Source of the DNA: Bog-756 sp963704585
Lineage (GTDB): Bacteria; Actinomycetota; Acidimicrobiia; Acidimicrobiales; RAAP-2
Direction of reading: 5' to 3'
DNA: 64,000 nucleotides
Assembly: GCA_963704585.1 (NCBI GenBank)
Contig: OY969919.1
Span: 1,798,001-1,862,000, forward strand
Positions within the stretch are counted from its first letter, which is position 1. Every line of letters begins with the position of its first letter. Of this stretch, positions 28,559 to 38,314 are shown in pieces. Position numbers and translations under genes: made by a program. Below the pieces are notes generated by a model, which made no database searches, was not told the origin of the DNA, and saw only the letters and a program-made list of their open reading frames with translations.

Positions 28559-30191
28559 GAGTACCCGTCGAGGCCATCCTATTCGTGAAGGTCAACCAAA
28601 CCAGCTGGCGGGCTATGAACGGTGAGTTGGCGGGTCAGTACGACCTTCGCATCGCGACTAAGCCGGAAATCGGCGCCTTCTTTGAGTCGATCCCCACAAC
28701 TGAGACAACTGAGAAGGGTGGCTGGTTACGGTACGTGCCGATTCAAGCATTAGAGGGTCCCAATCCTATTCCGGCCCGCACGGTGCCCTTCCGGTACGGC
28801 GGACCGCTGAGCGAGCGCAAGGACTTCTACTTCCCCAGCCAGCAAGCCGGTGGCGAACGTGCCTACCCGCTGTGGAATCCGGAGCGAGTAGCGGGTGCCG
28901 TAGGTCGGCCATACGAGGAGATAGAAGGTGCGCTAGCTCTGATCGCGCGCGACGTGAACGGCGGTTTCCATGCCCGGTGGGTGCCCGCAGAGGCGGTTCA
29001 CGACCTCCCGGCCGAGCTGCGGGAGCGCATCGTCCAGGAAGATGGAAAAGGGGTGTATGGAGTGCCTGACGGGACCGAACCTGTTTCGAAGCGTGCGAGC
29101 GAAGTGGTTGAGGCTCTCACGACCCATCACAACGTCCTGCTCTACGGCCCGCCTGGGACAGGCAAGACACACCTTCTCCAGGAAGTAATTCGCAGCTTCG
29201 GCGAGCTGACCGTTGACACCGAGGCCGAGAACGATTTTCTCGCCGCCGGGGATGGCCTCCACTGGTTGTGGGTCACCTTCCACCAGAGCTACTCCTACGA
29301 GGACTTCATCGTCGGCCTCCGGCCGGATCCGCTGCCCGACGGTGGCTTCACACTTGTACCGGTTGCAGGCACGCTCCTCGAGCTCAGCGAGTGGGTTAGG
29401 CAGCCCGGTCACCGCGGATTGCTGGTGATCGACGAGATCAACCGCGGCAACGTTTCCAGGATCTTCGGCGAGCTGATTACGCTGCTCGAGGTCGACAAGC
29501 GACTTGGTGCCGACGGGAGCAATCTGCCCACCACCGTGCAGGTCCGGCTACCGTACGTCGGGAGCGGCGCCGGCCTTTCGGTCGCGTTGCCAGATGGCTC
29601 TACGGCCCAAGCGCCGAACCCGTTCACACTTCCTCGTGACCTCTATGTGCTGGCCACGATGAACTCCGTCGACACGTCCGTGGCACCTCTCGATGCCGCG
29701 CTGCGCCGTCGGTTCACGATGGTGCACCTCACTCCCGACCTCGCCGAGATCGCCGACCATCTCGGTCTCGCCCAGCCGCTACCTACGCTGGAGCCGGCGC
29801 TGCCGGACCGCGAGGCGGTCTGTGTGCTGGCCCTCCTGGTCCTCGACCGTCTGAACCGGGGGATCGCCATGTTCCTGGGGCCCGAGTTCCAGTTCGGTCA
29901 CTGGTACCTCCTTCCGCTGATCGGGACCGAGACGACAGAGGAGGCCTCCGCCGCACTGGCCGACATCTGGCGCAATGTGCTCCTGCCACAGCTCGTGGAA
30001 CACTTCACGGGTCGAGCGGAACAGCTGCTCGCTGTACTCGGGGATCCGCCAATTCTCCCGCGCTTCGCGTGGAGACACCCGACGCCGCTTGGGGTGCGCT
30101 TGGCGCCGCGAGGCTGGTGGCCCCGCGGCCGACGGCCACTGACGCCGACGTCATCGACTTGCTGCGGGACATCGCCACGATCCCGTCGTGA
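28555..30191 (+). CDS. McrB-like AAA+ GTPase of a restriction system, C-terminal frameshift
   Basis: About 545 residues. Residues 1-185 form an N-terminal domain of no family I recognise, the likely DNA-recognition part. The GTPase core is textbook McrB: GPPGTGKT (198-205), TFHQSYSYEDFIVGLRP (241-257), IDEINRGN (292-299), and MNSVD at the NTAD/G4 site (NSVD 370-373) with ALRRRF (sensor/arginine finger). As read, the frame ends in a Pro/Arg-rich tail to 30204. Adding one base at CCC (30057-30059) instead gives a credible end (DADVIDLLRDIATIPS) stopping at 30191 and overlapping the McrC GTG by GTGA. GTP-dependent translocase/regulator of the McrC nuclease. Confidence 0.88.
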
Positions 30192-31508
30192 TCACCCTCC
30201 ATGAGGGCGGCAAACCTGCGCCGCTCGTCGAACTCGATCCGTTCGTCGCCACGGATATCGAGGTGCGGGAGCGGTGGCGGATCGAGGTCGCGGCGCAAGG
30301 TCAGCGCCTTCAGGTTGCGCTGGGACTCCGCGACCTACCCCTTCGCGTGGTCAACGGAGGTGGAGGACTCGGCCTCCACACGGTAGGCATTGCTGGCACC
30401 GTGCGGATTGGTCGCCATGAATTCGACATCGCGCCCAAGCACGTCACCGATCCGACCTCGGAGTGGCGTCGCTCGCTCCTGACGATGATGGAGCGGGCCG
30501 CTCGGCGCCGGGTCGACTATACGGTCAGCGAGCGCCTTCGGCTCGTGCAGGGGACGTTCGTTGACTTCTTCGCCTTCACGTTCGCCGTGAGCCTAGAGCA
30601 CGCCTCGCGCCGCGAGCAGGTGCGCCTGTATCGCTCGCAGCGCGAGGCGGCACCAGTTCTACGGGGACGACTTCTAGTCAGCGAGCAGTTGCGCTCGTCG
30701 CTCACGCTGTCCTCACCTTTTGGTGTGCGAGGTAGACCGCCTCGACGCAGACAATCCGGTGAACCAGCTCCTGTGCTGGGCCGGCAACCAGCTACTCCCA
30801 GCGGTCCAGGACGGCCGCGTCCGGCGCACACTGTCACACCAGCTCGACATACTCCCGAGTGTGAGCGCTACCCGACCACCGCTCCCATTCCGCACCCGGC
30901 TCCCCCAACAGTTCGCCCACTATGCAACCGCAGTGGACCTAGCTCTGGCCCTTGCTCGAGCGCTGGGACCGGAGGCACAGCGCGACTCGAATCCCGGTGG
31001 AGGTCTCGTGGTCGGAACCGAACGCCTTTTCGAGCAGTTCGTCGAACAGTCTCTAGCTGTGATCTCGCCAGGACGTCCGTGGACTGTGGATGCACAGCAC
31101 CGCAAGCGATTCGCCGTGACCGTCCCGCCGAACGACGGTCGTGACTACTTCAGCCAGCCCGACAACATTGTCCACGCTGGCGGCCAGGGCACCCTCATCG
31201 TTGACGCCAAGTACAAGCGATTTGAGGACGCCAGCGAAGATGTAGGTGGGGATCGACCGACGAATGCCGACATCTATCAGATGACGGCCGCAGCGGTGGC
31301 TCATGGCTGCCGGCGAGCATTGCTGCTCTACCCGAAGCTCGGTCCCGGTGCCGAGCGCCCCACGCGATGGTGGGCTATTCAAGGGTGGCAGGAGCATCCG
31401 ATCACGGTCGGAGTCGCCACCGTAGACCTCAACCAGCTGGGCGCTCCCGGAGGCATCCTTCAGTTCGACGCTTCGCTGGCCGATCGGATCGACGAGGCAC
31501 TCCCTTGA
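30188..31508 (+). CDS. McrC-like PD-(D/E)XK nuclease subunit, frameshifted
   Basis: About 440 residues in two frames. GTG 30188 begins ITLHEGGKPAPLVELDP and the N-terminal beta-rich domain runs to about 30710. The rest continues one frame over from about 30714 (HLLVCEVDRLDADNPVNQLL) to 31508. The C-terminal half has the McrC nuclease core: QPDNIV (first Asp) followed by LIVDAKYKRF, the D-x-K triad of PD-(D/E)XK enzymes. Skipping one base near 30713 restores the gene. The start overlaps McrB by GTGA and the stop overlaps the next methyltransferase by TTGA, so the frame choice is well supported. Cuts DNA together with the McrB-like ring. Confidence 0.85.
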
Positions 31509-33862
31509 CAGCCCAAGAGCGCATTCAGCTTGCCGTCGGCGTCGGTGCGGCCGCGGTTCAGGGCCGCGTCCCAGCCAGTGAGGAGACGGTGTTTGGGTGG
31601 CTTGGCGTTGCTGCGTCCTTGTTCGACGGGGAGCTGCCGAGCTGGTTCCTGGAGAGGACTGATCCTGCAGTGGTCTATCTAGCGAGGGCCGCAGTGATCG
31701 AGGTTCTCGGTGCGATACCTCCGCCCGAGCTTGCACATGCCTTCGAGGGGCACCTTGCGGCGAGCGATTCTGGGACGCACGAGGGTCGGCGGCGCTCCGG
31801 GGCGTACTACACGCCTGCGACGCTGGTCGACCTAGTCGTCGAGCAAACGATTGGGCCGATTGCGGCAAGGGCTACGAGCACGGAGGAGCTGCTCGCCATC
31901 CGGATTTTCGATCCAGCGGTTGGATGCGGCGGCTTTCTTCTGGCGGCATTGCGACTGCTTGTGGCACGCGCTGTCGAGCTGTCTCGGGGTGCCCTTTCAA
32001 CAGCGCAGGCCTCGCGGCTGATCGTCGAACGGTCCTTGTACGGGGTCGACGTGAACCCGTTGGCCGCCTTGGTGACGGCGGGCCTCCTCCGCCGGACCAC
32101 GAATGCGAAGCGGGCTCCCCATCCGAACATCCAGTGGGCGGATACGCTCCTGGTGCACGATGTCGGGTTTCGCTCGGCGGCTGGGGTACCACCGATCGAC
32201 GTGGCGGCCTGGCCAGATGGTGCTGGTCCCTTCGATGCTGTCATCGGGAATCCGCCGTGGGGGCCCGTGAAGCCGGCCATCCGGCAGTTCCTTGCCCATG
32301 CCGACCCGTCAGCCCTCACCCGGCAAGGCGCCGAACTATGGGACTCGGTCCGCTCCTCCTCGCCTGGCGTCGTCCAGCGCTGGGACGACCACGCGAAAAA
32401 GACGCGGGAGTATGCAGCTGCACTCCGGGCGAGCAGCGCCTACCGCCACCAGGGCCCAGGCGACGCCGACCTTTACAGGTACTTCGTCGAGCGGGCGCAC
32501 GGGCTGATTGGCGAGGAGGGGCGGCTCGGGCTCCTCGTGCCCGGTGGGATTCTCCGGGCAGAGGGAACAGCGCCACTCCGACAGCTCCTCCTCCGCACCG
32601 GCACAATCGAGCTCGCCCTCGAGTTCATCAACACCAGTCGCCTCTTCGCCATACACCCGATGTTCCGCTTCGCAATGCTGGTGTGGCAGCGCGGGGTACG
32701 ACGAGGGCTGCACCGGGTTGGATTCGGTCTGCGTGACGCCGAGGCCGCTCGCCGCGTACTGACGGAGCCGGCATTATCGATGACCGGGCCTTTCCTCGCC
32801 AGAGTCGGGGGCGAACGGCTGTCAATCCCTGACGTGCGGTCGAAGGAGGAGGTGAACCTTTTGGAGCGCCTCTACGCCGCCCATCCCCGCATGGACGAAC
32901 ACGTTGGCGCAAGATGGAACGTTAGGTTCGTCCGCGAGCTCGACATGACCAACGACAGCCGCCACTTCCGGAATGCGGCCGACCGTTCCCAGATGGACGA
33001 TCCTGTCCCGCTCTACGAGGGTCGCCTAGTTCATCAGTTTGACGACCGGGCAAAGCGGTATCTATTGGGCGCTGGGCGCAAGGCGGTCTGGGAGACTCAA
33101 GGCCTTGGAGACCGTTCGATCGAGCCCCACTTCTACGTCGAGCGCAGTGTGGCCAAGGCTGTCGGAGCCGGCGCCGCCCGTCCGGGATTCTGCGATGTAA
33201 CGGGACATGCCAACGAGCGTACGATGCTGGCTACACTCATTCCGGCCGACGCGGTGGCTGGAAACAAAGTCCCGACTGTGCGCTTCGACGTCGAAACGCC
33301 GGCACTTCCGTGCCTCTGGCTCGGGTTGTTCAACAGTCTCGTGCTCGACTGGGTGGCTCGGCGTCGGGTCGCAACGACGCTGAACTACTTCCAGCTGCTG
33401 CAGCTTCCCTTTCCTCGCCTTGACCCGACGTCGGCCCTCGGGACAGCGATCGCCGACGGGGCCCGCGATCTTTGCTCTAGCGTCGACCGGTGGACCCGTG
33501 ATGTTCTCTCGATCCGCGCACAGCGTCGAGCGCGCATCGACGCCGCCGTGGCTATGGCATTCGAACTCGGTATGGACGACCTCGTACTTCTGCTAGCGGA
33601 CTTCCCCCTCCTGGACCGTCACCAGCCGGAGCCGGAAGGTGCGCGGAGCACGGTAACGCGCGACCTGCTGCTCGCGACCTTCGCTGCGATTACTGGTGCC
33701 GAGGCTGTATCACTCACCGATTTGGGACTGCCCGTAGATTGCGGACCTAGGGTGCTTCTTGATCGCGTGCTCTGGGCGGAGGAGCAGGGCCAGTTGGCGT
33801 ACATCCCCGGCGAACTGGCAAGGCAATTCTGGTGTCGGAAGGCCACGCGCTTGCGCCGGTGA
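31505..33862 (+). CDS. Eco57I-class N6-adenine DNA methyltransferase with specificity region
   Basis: 785 residues from TTG 31505, which overlaps the McrC stop (TTGA). RRRSGAYYTP (95-104) is the usual entry to the Eco57I/PglX-like fold. Motif I is DPAVGCGGF (136-144), and catalytic NPPW (249-252) marks amino-methylation, normally adenine N6. The C-terminal half (about 450-785) lacks a recognisable nuclease and is likely the target-recognition domain. The protein is the right size for a stand-alone type IIG-like or BREX-like methylase without cleavage. With the D12 enzyme it could protect the two strands of an asymmetric site. Confidence 0.88.
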   Translation: MTAQERIQLAVGVGAAAVQGRVPASEETVFGWLGVAASLFDGELPSWFLERTDPAVVYLARAAVIEVLGAIPPPELAHAFEGHLAASDSGTHEGRRRSGAYYTPATLVDLVVEQTIGPIAARATSTEELLAIRIFDPAVGCGGFLLAALRLLVARAVELSRGALSTAQASRLIVERSLYGVDVNPLAALVTAGLLRRTTNAKRAPHPNIQWADTLLVHDVGFRSAAGVPPIDVAAWPDGAGPFDAVIGNPPWGPVKPAIRQFLAHADPSALTRQGAELWDSVRSSSPGVVQRWDDHAKKTREYAAALRASSAYRHQGPGDADLYRYFVERAHGLIGEEGRLGLLVPGGILRAEGTAPLRQLLLRTGTIELALEFINTSRLFAIHPMFRFAMLVWQRGVRRGLHRVGFGLRDAEAARRVLTEPALSMTGPFLARVGGERLSIPDVRSKEEVNLLERLYAAHPRMDEHVGARWNVRFVRELDMTNDSRHFRNAADRSQMDDPVPLYEGRLVHQFDDRAKRYLLGAGRKAVWETQGLGDRSIEPHFYVERSVAKAVGAGAARPGFCDVTGHANERTMLATLIPADAVAGNKVPTVRFDVETPALPCLWLGLFNSLVLDWVARRRVATTLNYFQLLQLPFPRLDPTSALGTAIADGARDLCSSVDRWTRDVLSIRAQRRARIDAAVAMAFELGMDDLVLLLADFPLLDRHQPEPEGARSTVTRDLLLATFAAITGAEAVSLTDLGLPVDCGPRVLLDRVLWAEEQGQLAYIPGELARQFWCRKATRLRR

Positions 33863-33915
33863 GGGGTTAGCCCATAACTGGAGAGCAGACCCGATTAGCC
33901 AAAGGAGTGACTGAA

Positions 33916-34074
33916 GTGCGCAACTGGGCAGGCGAGCGATACCTGGCGGACCAGCTCATTGGTTTCTTGCATTTCCAGGAGGAGGGAGCGCCTTGGTTCA
34001 TTCAGCACGTCGAAGGACTCGATCCGCTCCTCCGCCGATGCAGCTTAAAGATTGGAGCTCCGGCCTGCTCGTAA
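33916..34074 (+). CDS. Small hypothetical protein (52 residues) at the end of the restriction operon
   Basis: GTG 33916, with AAAGGAG 8 nt upstream, gives 52 residues starting MRNWAGERYLADQLIGF and ending with TAA at 34072-34074. It lies 53 nt after the methyltransferase stop in the same direction, so it may be the fifth gene of the restriction operon. Its last 30 bases overlap the 3' end of the convergent DUF6308-like gene. It is aromatic-rich with paired acidic and basic residues and no motif I recognise. It may be a small regulator or a truncated remnant. Confidence 0.45.
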   Translation: MRNWAGERYLADQLIGFLHFQEEGAPWFIQHVEGLDPLLRRCSLKIGAPACS

Positions 34075-34701
34075 CGCCTGAGCAATCCTGCCCTGGCTAC
34101 CCGTGATCCACAGTCCTACGTCGAGCAATCGGAGGGTCGACACCAAATCGCTTAGGCCGGGTGGACGCAGTTCCTCCACTGTGGACCGCCTCGAGTCATC
34201 GGCGAGATACTCTCGAAACAGTTGCCAGTACGTGCCCTCTGGGGCATCAATCTGCTTATGTACCACCGAATCAATGATCGGAACCAAGCGAGGGCGCTTT
34301 CGACTGAGTAGCTTGCTGGCAGTCACCACATCCACCCGGTCTAATCGTCGTAATTCCTCGTAGAGTTGCGACACATCTCCAGTGGGGCTTAAGTCCGTCA
34401 GACCAACCCAAATATCCTCGTTGGCGGGAATTCGGCCAAGAAGACCGGTGACCAGACTCCGTGCATTCTCGTCAAATAGAAGGGTTCGGACCCCGCGAGG
34501 CCCAACACACACGTCGAGCAATGTGATCGCATATAAATCGGTGATCGTGAACTCGCTGGGGTTGTTGTCAGGAAGCGTGCTGAATAGCTCACCATCAAAG
34601 GGCCCGCTACGGTCAAAAAATGCTGCCACCCAGCTCTTCAACGTTGGCTGCCGAAGCACCGAATCGATTCGCCCTTTCTCAGCAGCGAAGCTGTAGTTCA
34701 T
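34045..34701 (-). CDS. DUF6308-like family protein
   Basis: 218 residues. The order of conserved pieces (ITDLYAITLLDVCVGPRG, LLGRIPANEDIW, DRVDVVTASKLLSRKRPRLVPIIDSVV) matches my recollection of the DUF6308 family of actinobacteria. That assignment is from memory, not a search. The TASKLLSRKRPRLVP stretch resembles a helix-hairpin-helix and suggests nucleic-acid binding. Base composition is the lowest-GC in the window. It starts 28 nt below the tRNA-Arg and runs toward the restriction operon. Function unknown; a partner or regulator of the island is a guess. Confidence 0.65.
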   Translation of the reverse strand: MNYSFAAEKGRIDSVLRQPTLKSWVAAFFDRSGPFDGELFSTLPDNNPSEFTITDLYAITLLDVCVGPRGVRTLLFDENARSLVTGLLGRIPANEDIWVGLTDLSPTGDVSQLYEELRRLDRVDVVTASKLLSRKRPRLVPIIDSVVHKQIDAPEGTYWQLFREYLADDSRRSTVEELRPPGLSDLVSTLRLLDVGLWITGSQGRIAQALRAGRSSNL

Positions 34702-34728
34702 AGTGTCAATCGTCGCCCTAGCATTTCC

Positions 34729-34801
34729 GCGCTCGGCAGGATTCGAACCCGCAACCTTCTGATCCGTAGTCAGATGCTCTAGTCCGTTGAGCTACGAGCG
34801 C
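34729..34801 (-). tRNA. tRNA-Arg (ACG anticodon)
   Basis: 73 bases fold as a cloverleaf on the minus strand. The acceptor stem is GCGCTCG/CGAGCGC, the D stem GCTC/GAGC, the anticodon stem TCTGA/TCAGA with loop CTACGGA (anticodon ACG), and the T arm GCGGG-TTCGAAT-CCTGC. CCA is not encoded. Its 3' end faces the accessory island. Confidence 0.95.
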
Positions 34802-35110
34802 TGGTTACTCCGGGACCCACGGCCCAGGCAAGCCCGTCCACGGACGGGTCCGGCCGTGCGTCGGAGCAGCCGCCCACTGTACTGGGACCCTTGCTGCCGA
34901 CTCGCTCGCCGAATCAGCCATCCGACCCCCCCGGCCAACACGTCGTCCGCCCCGAGGCCTGATGATCCGTCAGAAGTAGGCTCACCGCAACCGCCCGGCC
35001 GATGCCGGACGCCTGACGCCCGGCGCCGAGTGCCGCGCCCTCGTCGCCCGCAGCGCCCCACCCAGGGACCACACCGACCCGACACACGACCCAAGGACCC
35101 ATCTCCACCC
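34802..35110. other. Non-coding gap between tRNA-Arg and the CoA-transferase gene
   Basis: 309 bases, GC-rich, with no credible gene. Open frames crossing it have no ribosome site and no family similarity. It presumably carries the tRNA promoter (minus) and the CoA-transferase promoter (plus), but neither can be pinned down. Confidence 0.5.
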
Positions 35111-36372
35111 ATGCCCCCCGCCCCCCTCGCCGGCATCCGCATCCTCGAGTGCTCCGCCCTCGGTCCGGCGGCGATAACCATGCCGCTCGTCGACCTTGGA
35201 GCCGAGGTCGTCAAGGTGGAGCCCCCGAGCGGCGACTACATCCGCGAAATGACCTGGCCGATCGTCGAGGGCGTCTCCCTCATGCACCTCCACGTCAACC
35301 GGGGCAAGCGCTCGATCGTGATGGACCTCCGCCAGCCCGAGGACGTGGCCACCTTCAAGGAGCTCGCCGCCAAGTCCGACGTCGTCGTCGAGGCAATGCG
35401 ACCGGGCGGGCTCGCACGAAGGGGCGTCGGGCTACGACGACCTCAAGGCGATCAACCCGCAGATCGTCTTCTGCACGATCTCCGGGTACGGCATGACCGG
35501 CCCCTACCGCGACCTCCCCGCCCACGGCATCGCCTTCGACACTTGGGCCGGCATCGTGACGCCGCAGGTCGACGGGGACGGGCTTCGCCTACCTCCCGGA
35601 GCACGCGTCGATGGGCATCCACGCAGGACCGCTGTTCGGCGCGCTCGGGATCCTCGCCGCGGTCCTCCGCGCCAAGACGACCGGCGAGGGCTCCTTCCTC
35701 GAGATCGCCCAGTCCGACGCCGCCGCCGCCATGGACTGGTACCGCTCGGAGACCTGGCGCGCCTACGAGCGACCCGAGTCCGAGGTCACCGGCAACAAGG
35801 CCGACGACTACGAGCGCCGCGCTCCTGGTACCGCCGGCATGGTCGAGGGCGTCCGCTACCAGGTCTACGCGACCAAGGACGACCGGTTCGTCCTCTTCAT
35901 GGCATCCGAGCAGGCCTTCTGGAAGAACTTCTCCGCGGCGGTCGACCGGATGGACCTGTTCGAGCGCTGGCCCGGCTCGAAGTACGCCGACCACGCGCGC
36001 AACAACACCGAGATGCGCCGCGAGCTCCGCGACATCTTCGCCACGAAGACGGCCGCCGAGTGGATCGAGTTCGGCGTCGCCGAGGACGTCCCGATCGCAC
36101 CGGTCAACTCGCCGAAGACGATCGCCGAGGACCCGCAGTTCGCCGACCGATTCCACTGGATCCTGCAGGAACGTCTCGGTGCGGACGAGCTCCCCACCCC
36201 GCTCAAGTTCGTCGACGAGGTCCTCCCGTTTCCCGAGCACGCGCCCACGGTGGGCCAGCACACCGACGAGGTCGTCCGCGACGTGCTCGGGTGGGACGAC
36301 GCGCGCATCGCCGAGTCGCGGGCCCGGGGCGGCCTCGGTGGCGTTGCGGGAGAGGCCGAGGATGGCGGATGA
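35111..36372 (+). CDS. CaiB/BaiF family III CoA-transferase, two frameshifts
   Basis: About 420 residues across three frames, start ATG 35111. The start LAGIRILECSALGPAAITMPLVDLGAEVVKVEPP is the family III CoA-transferase signature. The middle (YDDLKAINPQIVFCTISGYG) and the rest (SMGIHAGPLFGALGILAAVLRAKTTGEGSFLEIAQSDAAAAMD, catalytic Asp in QSD) complete the fold. Frame changes fall at GGG 35429-35431 and GGG 35580-35582; removing one G at each restores the protein. Family members move CoA between acids (formyl-CoA transferase, succinyl-CoA transferases) or racemise 2-methylacyl-CoA. The stop overlaps the next hydrolase start (ATGA). Confidence 0.87.
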
Positions 36373-37199
36373 GCATCGCGCGCAACGGTGAGGTGCAGCT
36401 CCACTACGAGTCGTTCGGCGACCCGGACGATCCGACACTGCTGCTGGTCAACGGCCTCGGATCCCAGAGCATCAACTACGCCGAACCGTGGTGCGGTCTT
36501 CTCGCCGACGAGGGGTTCCACGTCGTCCGCTTCGACAACCGCGACGTCGGGCTGTCCACCAAGCTCGAGGACATCGAGTACGCACTCGCCGACATGGCCG
36601 ACGACGCCGTCGCGGTCCTCGACGCGGCGGGCGTGGACCGTGCGCACGTCATGGGCTGCTCGATGGGCGGGATGATCGTGCAGCGGCTCGCGATCGACCA
36701 CGGCAACCGTCTGCTCTCGATGACGTCGGTCATGTCCCGCACCGGCGAGCCGGGATTCGGCGAAACCTCGGACGCGGCACTGGCCTTCGTGACGACGCCA
36801 CCACCTGCGTCGCGGTCGGAGTACCTCGACCATCAGGTGGCCGCCCTGCACGTGTACGGATCGAAAAGCGAATGGCTGGACGACGAAGCGATCCGTGCGA
36901 GGGCCGCCGCAGCCTACGACCGGTGCTTCTGTCCGGAGGGGATCGTCCGCCAGATCCAGGCGATCCTGCGCGACGGCTCTCGGACCGAGCAACTCGCCGG
37001 GATCGACCTCCCAGTCCTGGTGATCCACGGAAGTCGGGACACGCTGATCGACCCCAGCGGGGGACGCCACACGGCGGCGACCATTCCCGGTGCCAGCTAT
37101 CACGAGATCGAGGGCATGGGCCACGACTATCCCCCGCAGGTCTGGGGTGAGTGGGTCGGCGTCTGGTCCGAGTTCGTGCGTTCGAGCGTCACCGCCTGA
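36369..37199 (+). CDS. Alpha/beta hydrolase
   Basis: 276 residues from ATG 36369 (MSIARNGEVQLHYESFGD), overlapping the CoA-transferase stop by ATGA. Oxyanion/lid segment LLLVNGLGSQSINY, nucleophile GCSMGGM, acid in VIHGSRDTLIDP and terminal His in EGMGHDYPP. The fold and length fit the proline iminopeptidase/haloperoxidase-like branch. Operon with the CoA-transferase, so its substrate may be an ester or thioester of the same pathway. Cytoplasmic. Confidence 0.87.
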   Translation: MSIARNGEVQLHYESFGDPDDPTLLLVNGLGSQSINYAEPWCGLLADEGFHVVRFDNRDVGLSTKLEDIEYALADMADDAVAVLDAAGVDRAHVMGCSMGGMIVQRLAIDHGNRLLSMTSVMSRTGEPGFGETSDAALAFVTTPPPASRSEYLDHQVAALHVYGSKSEWLDDEAIRARAAAAYDRCFCPEGIVRQIQAILRDGSRTEQLAGIDLPVLVIHGSRDTLIDPSGGRHTAATIPGASYHEIEGMGHDYPPQVWGEWVGVWSEFVRSSVTA

Positions 37200-37295
37200 C
37201 GCTGTCGGACCTCGGTTCCTGACGCCCTTGGACTGGTCGCGTCGGCTCAGCGGAGGACGCGGCCGGGTTCGTTCCGGCAGGTGGACACTGCCCTC

Positions 37296-38204
37296 CTACC
37301 GCGTCGCGACGTCGTCGACCTCTGCCTTCTCCGCCGGCGTGAGCGTCCAGCCGCCCGCGGCCACGTTGGCCTTCACCTGCTCGGCCGTCGTCGCCCCGGC
37401 GATGACCGAGGCCACGACCGGCGTCGCGGCGAGCCAGGCGAACGCGAGGTCCGTGATCGTGTGGTCGTGGTTCCTCGCCCATGCGGTGAGCCGGTCGACG
37501 AGGTCGAAGTTCTCGTCGGTGAGCGACGCGTCGCCCCACGCCGCGAGCCGCGTGCCGGGCGCCGGCTTCTCGCCGCGGGTGTACTTGCCGGTCAGCAGGC
37601 CCGAGGCGAGCGGGAAGAACGGGAGGTAGGCGAGGCCGAGCTTCTCGCACGTCGGGAGCACCTCGGCCTCGTCGTCGCGGTGGAGCAGGTTGTACTGGTT
37701 CTGCACGCAGATGAACCGCGCCGCGCCCGGCGCGACGGCGGCCTCTGCCTCGCGGAGCTGCTCGGCCGAGAAGTTCGAGCACCCGAGCTCGCGGACCTTG
37801 CCCTCGGTGATGAGCTCGTTGAGCGCCCCGAGCGTGTCGGCGATCGGCGTCTCCGGGTCGGGGCGGTGGATTTGATAAAGGTCGAGGTGGTCGGTGCCGA
37901 GCTCGCGGAGGCTGCGCTCGACCGCGACCCGCACGTACTCGGGCTTGGCACCTCCCGTCCCGCCGTCGACCGGGCTCGCGAACTTGGTCGCGAGGACCAC
38001 CTCGTCGCGGTGGCGGCCGAGCGCCTTACCGAGGCGCAGCTCTGACTCGCCGTACGAGTCGGAGGTGTCGAAGAGGGTGATCCCCGCGTCGAGCGCGGCC
38101 GCCACCACCGGGGGCACCGCGCGCTCCTCCATCATGAGGCCGAAGTTGTTGGTCCCGAGGCCGACCAGCGAGACCTCGAGCGATCCGATCGTGCGCGTCT
38201 CCAT
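37296..38204 (-). CDS. Aldo/keto reductase
   Basis: 302 residues. The NADPH-dependent AKR barrel is clear: LGTNNFG at the start, catalytic Asp in FDTSDSYGESE (Asp and Tyr), Lys in LATKFASP, His in IHRPDPETP, then GCSNFSAEQL and the C-terminal cofactor loop VIAGATTAEQV. It belongs to the AKR11/YajO-like group of oxidoreductases acting on aldehydes or sugars. Convergent with the hydrolase gene and separated from it by 96 bases. The physiological substrate cannot be deduced. Confidence 0.9.
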   Translation of the reverse strand: METRTIGSLEVSLVGLGTNNFGLMMEERAVPPVVAAALDAGITLFDTSDSYGESELRLGKALGRHRDEVVLATKFASPVDGGTGGAKPEYVRVAVERSLRELGTDHLDLYQIHRPDPETPIADTLGALNELITEGKVRELGCSNFSAEQLREAEAAVAPGAARFICVQNQYNLLHRDDEAEVLPTCEKLGLAYLPFFPLASGLLTGKYTRGEKPAPGTRLAAWGDASLTDENFDLVDRLTAWARNHDHTITDLAFAWLAATPVVASVIAGATTAEQVKANVAAGGWTLTPAEKAEVDDVATR

Positions 38205-38314
38205 GCCGCATGACTACCACCGCTGCCACCACCGTCGCGAACTGCCGACCCGGCCACGCCGCACCGGTCGCCGCCGGCGCCCACCTCGGGGCCCGGATCT
38301 GACGGAGCGTTAGG

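Noticed and set aside
28555..31508. Treating mcrB and mcrC as pseudogenes
   Set aside because: Motifs are intact on both sides of each break and all gene junctions keep 4-nt overlaps in the corrected frames, so sequence error is more likely.
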